64,000 nucleotides of DNA from Microbacterium sp. LWH13-1.2 (GCF_038397735.1 NZ_CP151635.1:930001-994000); one strand, 5' to 3'. Positions 18,937 through 27,693 are shown, numbered from the stretch's first letter. Translations and numbers: made by a program. The notes: generated from the sequence alone by a model not told the origin.

Positions 18937-21900
18937 TCAGCCCAGGGTGAGGGCGTCGCGGAGCAGCTTCGCCTGCTCTGCGGCGTGCACCTTCGACGAC
19001 CCGGTGGCAGGAGATGCGGATGCCGGACGCGACACCGGACGGAAGGTCCGGTCGCCGGGCACGTCGGCGAAGGCGAGCGCGAGGAACGGCCACGCTCCCT
19101 GGTTCTCCGGCTCCTCCTGAACCCAGACCAGTTCCGCGTTCGGGTAGGAGTCGGTGATCGCCTTGAGTCCTTCGATCGGCGTCGGGTACAGCTGCTCGAG
19201 CCGGACGAGGGCGATCTCGGGGTTCGGGTTCTTCTCGAGTTCTGCGCGCAGATCCCAGTGCACCTTGCCCGAGTGCACGAGCACGCGCCTGACCGCAGTG
19301 CGATCGAGATCGCGCGAATCGTCGAGGACGGGCTCGAAGCGTCCTTGCGTGAAGGCCTCGACCGGGCTCGTCGCACCGCGCAGACGCAGCATCGCCTTCG
19401 GGGTGAACACGATCAGCGGCTTGCGCGGACGAGCATAGGCCTGACGACGCAGCAGATGGAAGTACGAGGCAGGCGTCGACGGACGCGCGACGATCATGTT
19501 GTCCTGCGCGCACATCTGCAGGAATCGTTCGATGCGCGACGACGAGTGATCCGGGCCCTGACCCTCGTAGCCGTGGGGAAGGAGCAGCGTGACGCTGGAC
19601 TGCTGGCCCCACTTCTGCTCGGCCGCCGAGATGTACTCGTCGATCACCGACTGCGCGCCGTTGACGAAGTCGCCGAACTGCGCTTCCCACAGCACCAGTG
19701 CCTCGGGCGCTTCGACCGAGTAGCCGTACTCGAATCCGAGCGCCGCGTACTCGCTCAGGAGGGAGTCGTAGACGAAGAAGCGACCCTGCGAATCGGAGAG
19801 GTTCGACAGCGGCAGCCACTCCTGGCCGTTGGCGCGGTCGTGCAGAGTCGCGTGACGCTGCACGAACGTGCCACGGCGCGAGTCCTGACCGGCAAGGCGC
19901 ACGGGGGTTCCCTCGACGAGAAGCGAGCCGAAGGCGAGCAGCTCTCCGAAGCCCCAGTCGATGTTGCCGTTGCGGCTCATGTCGAGACGCTTCTCCAACT
20001 GCTGCTGCAGCTTGGGGTGCACCGTGAAGCCCTCGGGCTTGTTCACGAACGCGTCGCCGATGAGCTGGATGACCTCGTTCGAGACGCCGGTGATCTCGGG
20101 GGCGCCTACCTGCTCGTCGGCAGGCGGAGCATCCTGGACGACAGGCGTCGTACCGGTCTCGGCGGCGTGCGTCTCGGCGAACGCGATCTCCAGACGATTC
20201 TGGAAGTCGGCCTTCGCCTCGTCGTACTCCTCCTCGGTGATGTCGCCTCGACCGACGAGCGACTCGGTGTACAGCTTGCGTACGGAGCGCTTGGCCTGGA
20301 TCAGGTCGGTCATCAGCGGCTGGGTCATCGAGGGGTCGTCGCCCTCGTTGTGGCCGCGGCGGCGGTAGCAGACGAGGTCGATGACGACATCGCGGTGGAA
20401 GCGCTCACGGTACTCGAAGGCCAGCTGTGCGACGTGGATGACGGCTTCAGGGTCGTCTCCGTTCACGTGGAACACCGGAGCCTGAATCGTCTTCGCGACG
20501 TCGGTGGAGTACACCGAGGTACGAGAGTCGTTCGGGAGGGTCGTGAAACCGACCTGGTTGTTCACGACGACGTGGATCGTGCCACCCGTGCGGTATCCGC
20601 GAAGCTGCGACATCTGCAGCGTCTCGACGACCACGCCCTGGCCAGCGAAGGCGGCGTCGCCGTGCACGAGGATCGGCAGCCAGGCGAAGGTTCCGATCGG
20701 CTTGCGGTCCTGCTTGGCGCGCACGATGCCCTCGAGGACTCCGTCGACGGTCTCGAGATGAGAGGGGTTCGCAGCCAGGTACACCGGCAGCTCGGACCCG
20801 TCGTCGGCGACGAACGTGCCCTCGGTGCCGAGGTGGTACTTCACGTCACCGGATCCGCGCTGGTTGCCCGGCGTCTGCGTGCCCTCGAACTCCTGGAAGA
20901 CGTGACCGTACGTCTTGCCGGCGATGTTCGTCAGGACGTTCAGACGTCCACGGTGCGCCATGCCGATCGCCGCACCCTCGAGGCCTGCGGTGGCCGCACC
21001 CTGGAGGATCTCGTCGAGCAGCGGGACGAGCGATTCGCCGCCCTCGAGAGAGAAGCGCTTCTGACCCACGAACTTGGTCTGCAGGAAGGTCTCGAAAGCC
21101 TCGGCCTCGTTGAGCTTGCGGAGGACGCGGAGCTGCTCGTCATGACCGGGCTTCTGGTACTTGACCTCGACCTTCTCCTGGAACCAGCGACGCTGCTCGG
21201 GGTCCTGGATGTGCATGTACTCGATGCCGAGCGTGCGGCAGTACGAGTCGCGCAGGACACCGAGGATGTCGCGGAGCTTCGCGATGCGTCGTCCACCGAA
21301 TCCACCCGTCACGAACTCGCGGTCGAGGTCCCAGAAGGTGAGGCCGTGGCTCTCGATCTCGAGGTCGGGGTGCGAGCGCTGCACGTACTCGAGCGGGTCG
21401 ATGTCGGCCATCAGGTGGCCGCGCACGCGGAAGGAGTTGATGAGCTCCTGCACGCGGGACTGCTTGTCGACGCGCTCGGCGAGGTCCACCGCGATGTCGG
21501 GGTTCCAGCGGATCGGAGCGTACGGGATGCGGAGGGCTGCGAAGATGTCGTCGTAGAAGCCGCGCTGGCCGATGAGCAGCTCGTGCACCTTCTTGAGGAA
21601 CTCGCCCGAGCCCGCGCCCTGGATGACGCGGTGGTCATAGGTGCTCGTCAGCGTGATCGTCTTGCCGATAGCCAGCTCGTTGAGCGTGCGCTCACTCGCT
21701 CCCTGGAACTCCGCCGGGTATTCGAGGGCGCCGGCGCCGATGATGCAGCCCTGGCCCTTCATGAGACGAGGCACGGAGTGCACGGTGCCGATGCCACCCG
21801 GGTTCGTCAGCGAGACCGTGGTGCCCTGGAAGTCCGCCGCGGTGAGCTTGTTGTTGCGGGCGCGGGTGACCAGGTCTTCGTAGGCGACGAGGTACTCGCT

Positions 21901-22620
21901 GAACGAGAGGGTGTCAGCGCGCTTGATGCTCGGGACCATGAGCGCGCGCGTGCCGTCGGGCTTGGGCAGATCGATCGCGATGCCGAGGTTGACGTGCGCG
22001 GGTGCCACCACCGACGGCTTGCCGTCGATCTCGGCGTAGAACACGTTCTGGCTGCGGAACTCGTCGAGGGTGCGGATGAGCGCCCACCCGATCAGATGGG
22101 TGAAGCTGATCTTGCCGCCCCGGGTGCGAGCCATGTGGTTGTTGATGACGATGCGGTTGTCGATCATCAGCTTCGCAGGCACGGTGCGGACGCTGGTCGC
22201 GGTCGGGACGGTCAGGGACTCGTCCATGTTCGCGGCGAGAGTCTTGGGGAGGCCGCGGAGCGGCGTGACCTTGTCTTCCTCGACGGGCTCGGCGGACTCC
22301 GGTGCCTCGGCCTTGGGGGCGGGCTTCGGCGCCTGCGCCGGGATGGGCGCCGCCGCAGCGGGCTTCGTCGTCGTGCGTGCGACGGGCTGTGCGCCGATGA
22401 CGGGGATCGGGGCGGTCACAGGGTGCGCGGGCTGCTCTGCAGCGGGTGCGGGAGCTGAGGTACCGGTCGCGGCATCGGACTGGTACTTCTCGAGGATCGG
22501 CCACCACTCCTTGTCGACGGAGTCGCGGTTCACCTTGAACTGCTCATAGAGCTCTTCGACGAGCCAGGAATTGGCTCCGAACCCCCCGTCGCCCCCGACG
22601 CCGGTCACCTGGTTCGACAC
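18937..22620 (-). CDS. kgd: multifunctional 2-oxoglutarate dehydrogenase/decarboxylase (Kgd, E1-E2 fusion)
   Basis: This 1227-aa protein matches mycobacterial Kgd/OdhA. A short N-terminal helix (FGANSWLVEELYEQFKV) is followed by an Ala/Pro linker (~60-115), an E2-like acyltransferase domain (~115-360, with YDHRVIQGAGSGEF) and the thiamine-diphosphate E1 domain (~370-1227, with GHNEGDDPSMTQPLM). It is the E1 component of the 2-oxoglutarate dehydrogenase complex of the TCA cycle; in relatives it is inhibited by the FHA protein GarA/OdhI. The start GTG at 22620 gives the conserved N-terminus and has AGAGGG upstream; an in-frame ATG lies 33 bases earlier. It is transcribed alone. Confidence 0.95.
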   Translation of the reverse strand: MSNQVTGVGGDGGFGANSWLVEELYEQFKVNRDSVDKEWWPILEKYQSDAATGTSAPAPAAEQPAHPVTAPIPVIGAQPVARTTTKPAAAAPIPAQAPKPAPKAEAPESAEPVEEDKVTPLRGLPKTLAANMDESLTVPTATSVRTVPAKLMIDNRIVINNHMARTRGGKISFTHLIGWALIRTLDEFRSQNVFYAEIDGKPSVVAPAHVNLGIAIDLPKPDGTRALMVPSIKRADTLSFSEYLVAYEDLVTRARNNKLTAADFQGTTVSLTNPGGIGTVHSVPRLMKGQGCIIGAGALEYPAEFQGASERTLNELAIGKTITLTSTYDHRVIQGAGSGEFLKKVHELLIGQRGFYDDIFAALRIPYAPIRWNPDIAVDLAERVDKQSRVQELINSFRVRGHLMADIDPLEYVQRSHPDLEIESHGLTFWDLDREFVTGGFGGRRIAKLRDILGVLRDSYCRTLGIEYMHIQDPEQRRWFQEKVEVKYQKPGHDEQLRVLRKLNEAEAFETFLQTKFVGQKRFSLEGGESLVPLLDEILQGAATAGLEGAAIGMAHRGRLNVLTNIAGKTYGHVFQEFEGTQTPGNQRGSGDVKYHLGTEGTFVADDGSELPVYLAANPSHLETVDGVLEGIVRAKQDRKPIGTFAWLPILVHGDAAFAGQGVVVETLQMSQLRGYRTGGTIHVVVNNQVGFTTLPNDSRTSVYSTDVAKTIQAPVFHVNGDDPEAVIHVAQLAFEYRERFHRDVVIDLVCYRRRGHNEGDDPSMTQPLMTDLIQAKRSVRKLYTESLVGRGDITEEEYDEAKADFQNRLEIAFAETHAAETGTTPVVQDAPPADEQVGAPEITGVSNEVIQLIGDAFVNKPEGFTVHPKLQQQLEKRLDMSRNGNIDWGFGELLAFGSLLVEGTPVRLAGQDSRRGTFVQRHATLHDRANGQEWLPLSNLSDSQGRFFVYDSLLSEYAALGFEYGYSVEAPEALVLWEAQFGDFVNGAQSVIDEYISAAEQKWGQQSSVTLLLPHGYEGQGPDHSSSRIERFLQMCAQDNMIVARPSTPASYFHLLRRQAYARPRKPLIVFTPKAMLRLRGATSPVEAFTQGRFEPVLDDSRDLDRTAVRRVLVHSGKVHWDLRAELEKNPNPEIALVRLEQLYPTPIEGLKAITDSYPNAELVWVQEEPENQGAWPFLALAFADVPGDRTFRPVSRPASASPATGSSKVHAAEQAKLLRDALTLG

Positions 22621-22778
22621 GCTGGATCGCCCTCTTTCATCGCTGAATCCCATATGTGCACGCCACGACGCAGGATGCGTTCGGGCCCGCACACTCTCGA
22701 TCTCCAAGCCTAACGTGTTTCCACACGCAATCGTCGAAGGCGTGCGCCTTCGACGCCCGATCTGAGTAGCGTGGAGAT

Positions 22779-24233
22779 ATGGAATTCTCCGGCGAGTCGC
22801 CCACAGTCGATCTGACCTATTCCGACGTGTTCCTCGTGCCGCGCCGATCGGCCGTCACCAGCCGTCTGCAGGTCGACCTCGCGCCGCAGGACGGCACCCC
22901 CGCGACGCTTCCGCTGGTGGCATCCAACATGAACTCCGTCACGGGTCCACGTCTCGCGGCCGTCCTCGCACGGCGGGGCGGGCTCGGAGTGCTGCCGCAG
23001 GACATGCCCCTGCAGGATCTCGATGCCGCGATCCGCGACGTCAAGGCGCAGCCGGTGCTGTGGGACACGCCTGTCGTGCTTCCCCCTGCGGCGTCGGTGT
23101 CGGACGCCCTGCGCCTGATGCCGCCGACAGCCGGGCACGGGATCGTGGTCGCATCGGGGTCGGCTCCGCACCACGTGGATCAGATCCTCGGAGTCCTCCC
23201 CGCCACACGGCTTGCGACGGCGCTGCCGGATGCGCAGCTGGGCGATCTCGTGCACACCGGAACTCCGTCGCTCGACGCGGATGACATCGGGTCCGAGCGC
23301 CATGCGTTCGATGTGATCACCGACGCGGGCGTCGAGATGGTGACGATCGCGCACCACGGGCATCTCGTCGGTACGCTCAGCGCCCGCAGTGCGCTGCGCT
23401 CGACCCTGTATCGTCCCGCGGTCGACCGCGACGGCCGACTCGCGGTCGCCGCAGCCGTGGGGATCAACGGCGATGTGGCCGCGAAGGCCGAGGCGCTCGC
23501 CGCCGCGGGGGTCGACGTGCTCGTGGTCGACACCGCGCACGGGCACCAGGAGGGCATGCTCCGCGCTCTGAGTGCCGTGTCGGAACTCGGGCTCGGGATC
23601 CCGATCGTGGCGGGGAACATCGTCACCGCCGACGGGGTCAAGGACCTGGTCGAGGCGGGTGCCTCCATTCTCAAGGTCGGAGTGGGTCCCGGTGCGATGT
23701 GCACCACCCGCATGATGACGGCAGTCGGACGCCCGCAGTTCTCCGCGGTGCTCGAAACGGCTGAGGCGGCACGCGAACTCGGTGCGCACGTCTGGGCCGA
23801 CGGGGGAGTGCGCTACCCGCGCGACGTCGCTCTCGCGCTCGCCGCCGGCGCCGCATCCGTCATGGTCGGGTCGTGGTTCGCGGGCACGATCGAGGCCCCT
23901 GGCGAACTGCAGAGCGACGCCGAGGGTCGTGTCTTCAAGGAGTCGTGGGGCATGGCATCCACGAAAGCCGTGCAAGCGCGGTTCGGACGCCTCGACGCAT
24001 ACGAGCGGGCTCGCAAGGAGCTCTTCGCGGAGGGGATCTCCTCATCGAAGATCTACCTCGATCCGCTTCGTCCCGGCCTCGAGGACCTGCTCGACATGAT
24101 CACGTCCGGCGTGCGCTCGTCGTTCACCTACGCCGGGGCGTCGTCCGTTGCGGAGTTCCACGAGCGGGCGCTGGTCGGTCTGCAGTCCGCCGCCGGGTAC
24201 GAAGAGGGCAAGGCCCTGCCCATGATGTTCTAG
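22779..24233 (+). CDS. guaB1: GuaB1 family IMP dehydrogenase-related protein, probably GMP reductase
   Basis: The 484-aa IMPDH/GMPR-family barrel has an inserted CBS pair (~95-215). The active-site loop is VGPGAMCTTRMMTAVG, with the catalytic Cys and the Thr typical of the family. Actinobacterial GuaB1 proteins are distinct from true IMPDH; the mycobacterial enzyme has been reported to act as a GMP reductase (GMP to IMP, NADPH-dependent). That function is inferred here by family. TAGCGT (22767-22772) lies six bases before the ATG, so it is probably leaderless. Its final codons contain a 15-base sequence repeated at 25097, beyond a lower-GC insert. Confidence 0.9.
   Translation: MEFSGESPTVDLTYSDVFLVPRRSAVTSRLQVDLAPQDGTPATLPLVASNMNSVTGPRLAAVLARRGGLGVLPQDMPLQDLDAAIRDVKAQPVLWDTPVVLPPAASVSDALRLMPPTAGHGIVVASGSAPHHVDQILGVLPATRLATALPDAQLGDLVHTGTPSLDADDIGSERHAFDVITDAGVEMVTIAHHGHLVGTLSARSALRSTLYRPAVDRDGRLAVAAAVGINGDVAAKAEALAAAGVDVLVVDTAHGHQEGMLRALSAVSELGLGIPIVAGNIVTADGVKDLVEAGASILKVGVGPGAMCTTRMMTAVGRPQFSAVLETAEAARELGAHVWADGGVRYPRDVALALAAGAASVMVGSWFAGTIEAPGELQSDAEGRVFKESWGMASTKAVQARFGRLDAYERARKELFAEGISSSKIYLDPLRPGLEDLLDMITSGVRSSFTYAGASSVAEFHERALVGLQSAAGYEEGKALPMMF
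24206..24220 (+). repeat. direct repeat copy 1 in the guaB1 tail
   Basis: GGGCAAGGCCCTGCC occurs here in the last codons of guaB1 and again at 25097-25111, flanking two lower-GC genes. The sequence is itself nearly palindromic, so chance recurrence is possible. Confidence 0.4.
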
Positions 24234-24308
24234 TAACACGAGGAATGTGGCGGGCACGCTCCGAGATGCGTCGGCGCGCATCGTCGGGTTCCGGCAGAGT
24301 TGGAGATC

Positions 24309-24731
24309 ATGGACGAGGCAGCGTACGTACCGAATGAGCTGCTTTCACGGCTTGTCGGTGAACGGATGTACTCCGTCGAGTTCGTCGTCAACGACTATGT
24401 GCAGTTGAGATTTGAAGGCGCAGAAGCCATGCCTGTTGTGCTCAACTGTTACGTCTGGCCAGTCATCGAGTTTGCTGGCCAGGTTTGGCGTGAAACAGAT
24501 CTTGGGTATGCCGACGCACTAAGAAAATTGACGCCCGGCATTGTCAGGTCTACTTCAGAGGGGTCTGGCTCGGGTATCCGAATCATTCTTGACACGGGCA
24601 CCGTGGTGATTGATCCCGCATTGGGCGACGTCTACGTCGAGATTGCGGAGATCATGGGGTTCAGCGACGGATCGTGGATGGTCTGGCGACCGGGCGAAGA
24701 CAGCTTTGAGGACTTGGTGTCAACCGCGTAG
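24309..24731 (+). CDS. DUF6188-like, immunity-type orphan protein
   Basis: The protein is 140 aa and soluble. A repeated strand pattern begins LLSRLVGERMYSVEF and ends EIMGFSDGSWMVWRPGEDSF. This pattern resembles DUF6188/immunity-like proteins that often sit beside toxin loci, but no toxin is adjacent. Base and codon use differ from the neighbours: it has visibly more A/T, with codons such as CTA, AGA, AAA, TTG and TTT that are rare elsewhere in the window. This suggests recent acquisition. The ATG at 24309 has GGAG only three bases upstream; a TTG at 24300 is the alternative. The family assignment is tentative. Confidence 0.6.
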   Translation: MDEAAYVPNELLSRLVGERMYSVEFVVNDYVQLRFEGAEAMPVVLNCYVWPVIEFAGQVWRETDLGYADALRKLTPGIVRSTSEGSGSGIRIILDTGTVVIDPALGDVYVEIAEIMGFSDGSWMVWRPGEDSFEDLVSTA

Positions 24732-24757
24732 CGGTCGGCTGCCGCTAAGGAAGCCGA

Positions 24758-25003
24758 CTACTCCTTCGGAGGCATCACGCCGAGTGTGACGAGGACAAGA
24801 AACAGGAGCCCCACTGCGACGAAAAGCACACCCCCGACGCGGTTGAGGTGTACTTGGAAGCGGCGCATCCTCTGCGTCATCATGCGTCGCTGTCCCCGCC
24901 TCTCTGCGAACGCTTCGATTGCGTCCGGTCGTAACGCGAACAGAAGCCCCATCAGGATGGCGAGGACGCTCCAGACGAGGATGAAGAGGGCAGGTCCGGA
25001 CAT
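24758..25003 (-). CDS. small two-helix membrane protein
   Basis: The protein is 81 aa with two membrane helices (~5-25 and ~55-75) separated by a basic loop (RRGQRRMMTQRMRR) that should face the cytoplasm. I do not recognise the family. TACGCT (minus strand, 25015-25010) lies exactly six bases before the ATG, which supports both the start and a leaderless transcript. It shares the lower-GC insert with the convergent orphan gene. Confidence 0.6.
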   Translation of the reverse strand: MSGPALFILVWSVLAILMGLLFALRPDAIEAFAERRGQRRMMTQRMRRFQVHLNRVGGVLFVAVGLLFLVLVTLGVMPPKE

Positions 25004-25053
25004 GAGCCGAGCGTATCGGTCAAAAGGCAGCAGACCCGATCGTCCTCACGCGC

Positions 25054-25083
25054 CGACACGCGTATGTTCCCGCACGCGTGTCG
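25054..25083. repeat. perfect inverted repeat, 10-base arms
   Basis: CGACACGCGT (25054-25063) and its exact complement ACGCGTGTCG (25074-25083) are separated by 10 bases. There is no T tract and no gene ending into it on the plus strand, so a terminator is less likely than an operator or recombination site. It lies at the right border of the lower-GC insert. Confidence 0.55.
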
Positions 25084-25096
25084 CTCCCGCGTAGTT

Positions 25097-25111
25097 GGGC
25101 AAGGCCCTGCC
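25097..25111 (+). repeat. direct repeat copy 2
   Basis: This is the second copy of the 15 bases found in the guaB1 tail (24206-24220). Read in the same frame it gives GKALP followed by a stop four codons later, so it could be a duplicated guaB1 3' end. Confidence 0.4.
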
Positions 25112-25150
25112 GGTCAGCTGGTAGCCGCCCTCGCCCGCAGAGCGATCCCG

Positions 25151-25156
25151 TAGAAT
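25151..25156 (+). promoter_or_regulatory. candidate -10 element for the leader ORF / CNNM operon
   Basis: TAGAAT lies ten bases before the ATG of the 22-codon leader ORF, so the transcript would begin only a few bases before that ATG. No convincing -35 is visible. Confidence 0.45.
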
Positions 25157-25166
25157 CGTGCTCACT

Positions 25167-25235
25167 ATGGACGACCCTCCCAGTTGTAGTACATCGCCCC
25201 ACTGCCCGCCCCTCGCCCGCGAGGGGAATCGTTGA
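25167..25235 (+). CDS. 22-aa leader peptide ORF coupled to the CNNM transporter gene
   Basis: The ORF begins MDDPP, contains a second Pro-Pro (HCPPL) and two cysteines, and stops with TGA at 25233-25235, overlapping the ATG of the transporter gene (TGATG). Its last codons run through a hairpin that contains the transporter's Shine-Dalgarno, so translating the leader would open the site. Acidic/proline N-termini are known to make ribosomes fall off in low Mg2+ (the MgtL leader of enteric bacteria). That this ORF is translated or senses Mg2+ is inference. Confidence 0.5.
   Translation: MDDPPSCSTSPHCPPLAREGNR
25209..25226 (+). promoter_or_regulatory. hairpin sequestering the CNNM ribosome binding site
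   Basis: CCCCTCGC (25209-25216) pairs perfectly with GCGAGGGG (25219-25226) across two bases. The right arm is the GAGGGG Shine-Dalgarno, eight bases before the ATG at 25235. The whole hairpin lies inside the leader ORF. Confidence 0.6.
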
Positions 25236-26551
25236 TGGATTACATCCTGCTGGGCGTGGGGCTTCTGCTCACTGTCGGCACCGGATTGTTCGTCGCGAGC
25301 GAGTTCGCTCTGGTCAATCTCGACCGTGCCGATCTCGAGGCCCGGCAGGCTCGGGGCGAATCCCGTCTCTCCCTGACGATCAGCGCCCTCAAGCACACGT
25401 CGACCCACCTGTCGTCGGCGCAGCTGGGTATCACGCTGACGACGCTGCTGACCGGTTACACGATGGAGCCGGCACTCTCGAACCTGCTCGGTCCCACACT
25501 CGTCGCCTGGAGCATCCCCGAGGCGGCCGTCGGCCCGATCGCGACGATCGTCGCGATGCTGGTCGCCACCGTGCTCTCGATGATCCTCGGCGAGCTCGTG
25601 CCCAAGAACTTCGCGCTCGCGCTTCCGCTCGCGACGGCGAAGCTCGTGATCCCGTTCCAGGTCGCCTTCACGACGATCTTCAAGCCGGCCGTGGTCGTGC
25701 TCAACGGCAGTGCCAACGGAGTGCTCCGCAGCATGGGGATCGAGCCGAAGGAAGAGCTCTCGGGCGCCCGCAGCGCCGAGGAGCTGTCCTCCCTGGTGCG
25801 GCGTTCCGCGAGCGCCGGCCTGCTCGAGGCCGACACCGCGAGCCTCCTCGACCGGACGCTCACCTTCTCGCGGCTGACGGCCGCCGACGTGATGACCGCT
25901 CGCCCCAGCATGCATGCGCTCGCCGCGGGCGATTCAGCGGACGACGTCATCCAGCTCGCCCGGCGCACAGGACACAGCCGGTTCCCGGTCTACGACGACG
26001 ATCTCGACGACATCACGGGCGTCGTGCACCTGAAGGCGGCGATCTCGGTTCCCCGCGACCGACGGGCGGAGGTGCCGGTCGGTGCGATCTCCACCGATCC
26101 GCTGCGGGTGCCGGAGACGGTGCATGTGGATGCGCTGATCTCGGAACTCCGAGCCCGCGGATACCAGCTCGCGGTCGTCGTCGACGAGTACGGCGGCACT
26201 GCCGGACTCGTGACTCTCGAGGACCTGGTCGAGGAGCTGGTGGGAGAGGTGTCCGATGAGCACGATCGGACGAGAGCCGGCGTCGTCCGGGGCCGCGACG
26301 GCATCACCTTCCCCGGAGAGCTGCGACCGGACGAGCTGCGCCATCGTGCGGGCGTCGAGGTGCCGGAAGGCGACGTGTACGACACTGTGGCCGGGTACGT
26401 CATGAGCGTGCTCGAGCGCGTGCCGTCGGTCGGCGACGAGGTCGCCCTCGACACCGGAAAGCTGCAGGTGGTGCGCATGGACGGACGCCGCGTCGACCGC
26501 ATCCGATACGTTCCGAGTCCCGGCGAACCAGGAGAGGTGGTCTCCCGATGA
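25235..26551 (+). CDS. CNNM/CorC-type hemolysin-family transporter, full length
   Basis: The protein is 438 aa: an N-terminal DUF21/CNNM membrane domain with four helices (~1-190, containing SSAQLGITLTTLLTGYTMEP), a CBS pair (~205-330, ending VVDEYGGTAGLVTLEDLVEE) and a C-terminal CorC_HlyC domain (~350-430). The family includes Mg2+/Co2+ efflux proteins (CorC, YhdP, MpfA) and animal CNNMs. The ATG at 25235 overlaps the leader ORF stop. It overlaps the second CNNM gene by four bases, so the two are co-translated and may form a heterodimer. Confidence 0.9.
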   Translation: MDYILLGVGLLLTVGTGLFVASEFALVNLDRADLEARQARGESRLSLTISALKHTSTHLSSAQLGITLTTLLTGYTMEPALSNLLGPTLVAWSIPEAAVGPIATIVAMLVATVLSMILGELVPKNFALALPLATAKLVIPFQVAFTTIFKPAVVVLNGSANGVLRSMGIEPKEELSGARSAEELSSLVRRSASAGLLEADTASLLDRTLTFSRLTAADVMTARPSMHALAAGDSADDVIQLARRTGHSRFPVYDDDLDDITGVVHLKAAISVPRDRRAEVPVGAISTDPLRVPETVHVDALISELRARGYQLAVVVDEYGGTAGLVTLEDLVEELVGEVSDEHDRTRAGVVRGRDGITFPGELRPDELRHRAGVEVPEGDVYDTVAGYVMSVLERVPSVGDEVALDTGKLQVVRMDGRRVDRIRYVPSPGEPGEVVSR

Positions 26552-27609
26552 ACGACTGGGGAGGACTGGCCTGGCTGGTCGTGCTGCTCGTCGCGAACGC
26601 GTTCTTCGTGGGCGCCGAGTTCGCGGTGATCTCCGCGCGCCGTTCGCAGATCGAGCCGAAGGCCGATCGAGGATCGCGCGCCGCGAAGACCGCTCTGTAC
26701 GCGATGGAGCACGCGACCCTGATGCTCGCGACGTCGCAGCTCGGCATCACGATCTGCTCGCTGCTGATCCTGAACGTCTCGGAGCCGGCGATCCACCACC
26801 TGCTCGCCGTGCCGCTGCACGCGATCGGCTGGTCGGATGGCGTCGTCGATGCGGTGTCGTTCACGATCGCACTGCTGATCGTGTCGTTCCTGCACGTCGT
26901 GTTCGGCGAGATGGTGCCGAAGAACCTCGCGTTCTCGATCCCGGATCGCGCCGTGCTGATCCTCGCGCCGCCGCTGGTGCTGGTGTCGAAGATCTTCATG
27001 CCGGTGATCTGGGTGCTCAACGCGGCTGCCAACGGCGTGCTGCGGCTGTTCCGGGTCGAGCCCAAGAACGAGGCGGCGTCGACGTTCACCCTCGACGAGG
27101 TGGCGACGATCGTGGATCAGTCGCGCCGCGAGGGCGTTCTCACCGACACGGCGGGCACGGTCGCGGCGGCCGTCGAGTTCACCGACAAGAAGGCCAGCGA
27201 TGTGGCCGTGCCGCTCAGTGATCTCGTGACGCTGCCGCAGTCGACCACGCCTGATGACATCGAGAAGGCCGTCGCCCGCTACGGCTTCTCGCGCTATGTG
27301 ATCGTCGACGGTGACGACGTACCCGTGGGGTACGTCCACCTCAAGGACATCCTGCGCGCTTCTGATGGCCCGGATGCCGCCGAGAAGCTCGTCGAGCCGC
27401 TGCCGTCCAAGCGCATCCACCACATGGTGCCCGTGCAGGAGGACACCGATCTCGAGGATGCTCTGGCGGTCATGCGCCGTGCGGGCCGGCATCTGGCGAA
27501 GGTGCGGGATTCCCAGGGGCGCACCACCGCCGTGCTGTTCCTCGAGGACATCCTCGAAGAGCTCGTCGGAGAGGTGCAGGACGCGACCCGTCGCATCCGC
27601 GGTCACTAG
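26548..27609 (+). CDS. CNNM-type transporter, lacking the CorC domain
   Basis: The protein is 353 aa with a DUF21 membrane domain (~1-190; LATSQLGITICSLLILNVSEP) and a CBS pair (~200-345), but it ends right after LFLEDILEELVGEV without the CorC_HlyC domain of its partner. Tandem long/short CNNM pairs are common in actinobacteria. The ATGA overlap with the upstream gene implies coupled translation. The substrate is probably Mg2+ or another divalent cation, by family only. Confidence 0.88.
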   Translation: MNDWGGLAWLVVLLVANAFFVGAEFAVISARRSQIEPKADRGSRAAKTALYAMEHATLMLATSQLGITICSLLILNVSEPAIHHLLAVPLHAIGWSDGVVDAVSFTIALLIVSFLHVVFGEMVPKNLAFSIPDRAVLILAPPLVLVSKIFMPVIWVLNAAANGVLRLFRVEPKNEAASTFTLDEVATIVDQSRREGVLTDTAGTVAAAVEFTDKKASDVAVPLSDLVTLPQSTTPDDIEKAVARYGFSRYVIVDGDDVPVGYVHLKDILRASDGPDAAEKLVEPLPSKRIHHMVPVQEDTDLEDALAVMRRAGRHLAKVRDSQGRTTAVLFLEDILEELVGEVQDATRRIRGH

Positions 27610-27643
27610 CCACCGCATCACGACATCGCGACATCACGATGAG

Positions 27644-27672
27644 GCCCTCCGATCTCGTACGGATCGGAGGGC
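27644..27672. terminator. bidirectional terminator
   Basis: An 11-base stem (GCCCTCCGATC pairing with GATCGGAGGGC) with a short loop lies between the convergent CNNM and Old Yellow Enzyme genes. Confidence 0.8.
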
Positions 27673-27693
27673 TTCATCGTCTTCCCGGAGCAG

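Noticed and set aside
18922..22458. A 1178-codon open frame on the plus strand opposite kgd
   Set aside because: It mirrors the kgd codons; long antisense frames are expected in high-GC DNA, the product has no recognisable domain and no start signal.
25046..25111. Minus-strand peptide reading NYAGATRVREH that resembles YAGASSVAEF of the guaB1 tail
   Set aside because: The match is short, in the inverted direction, and falls on the inverted repeat; probably chance.
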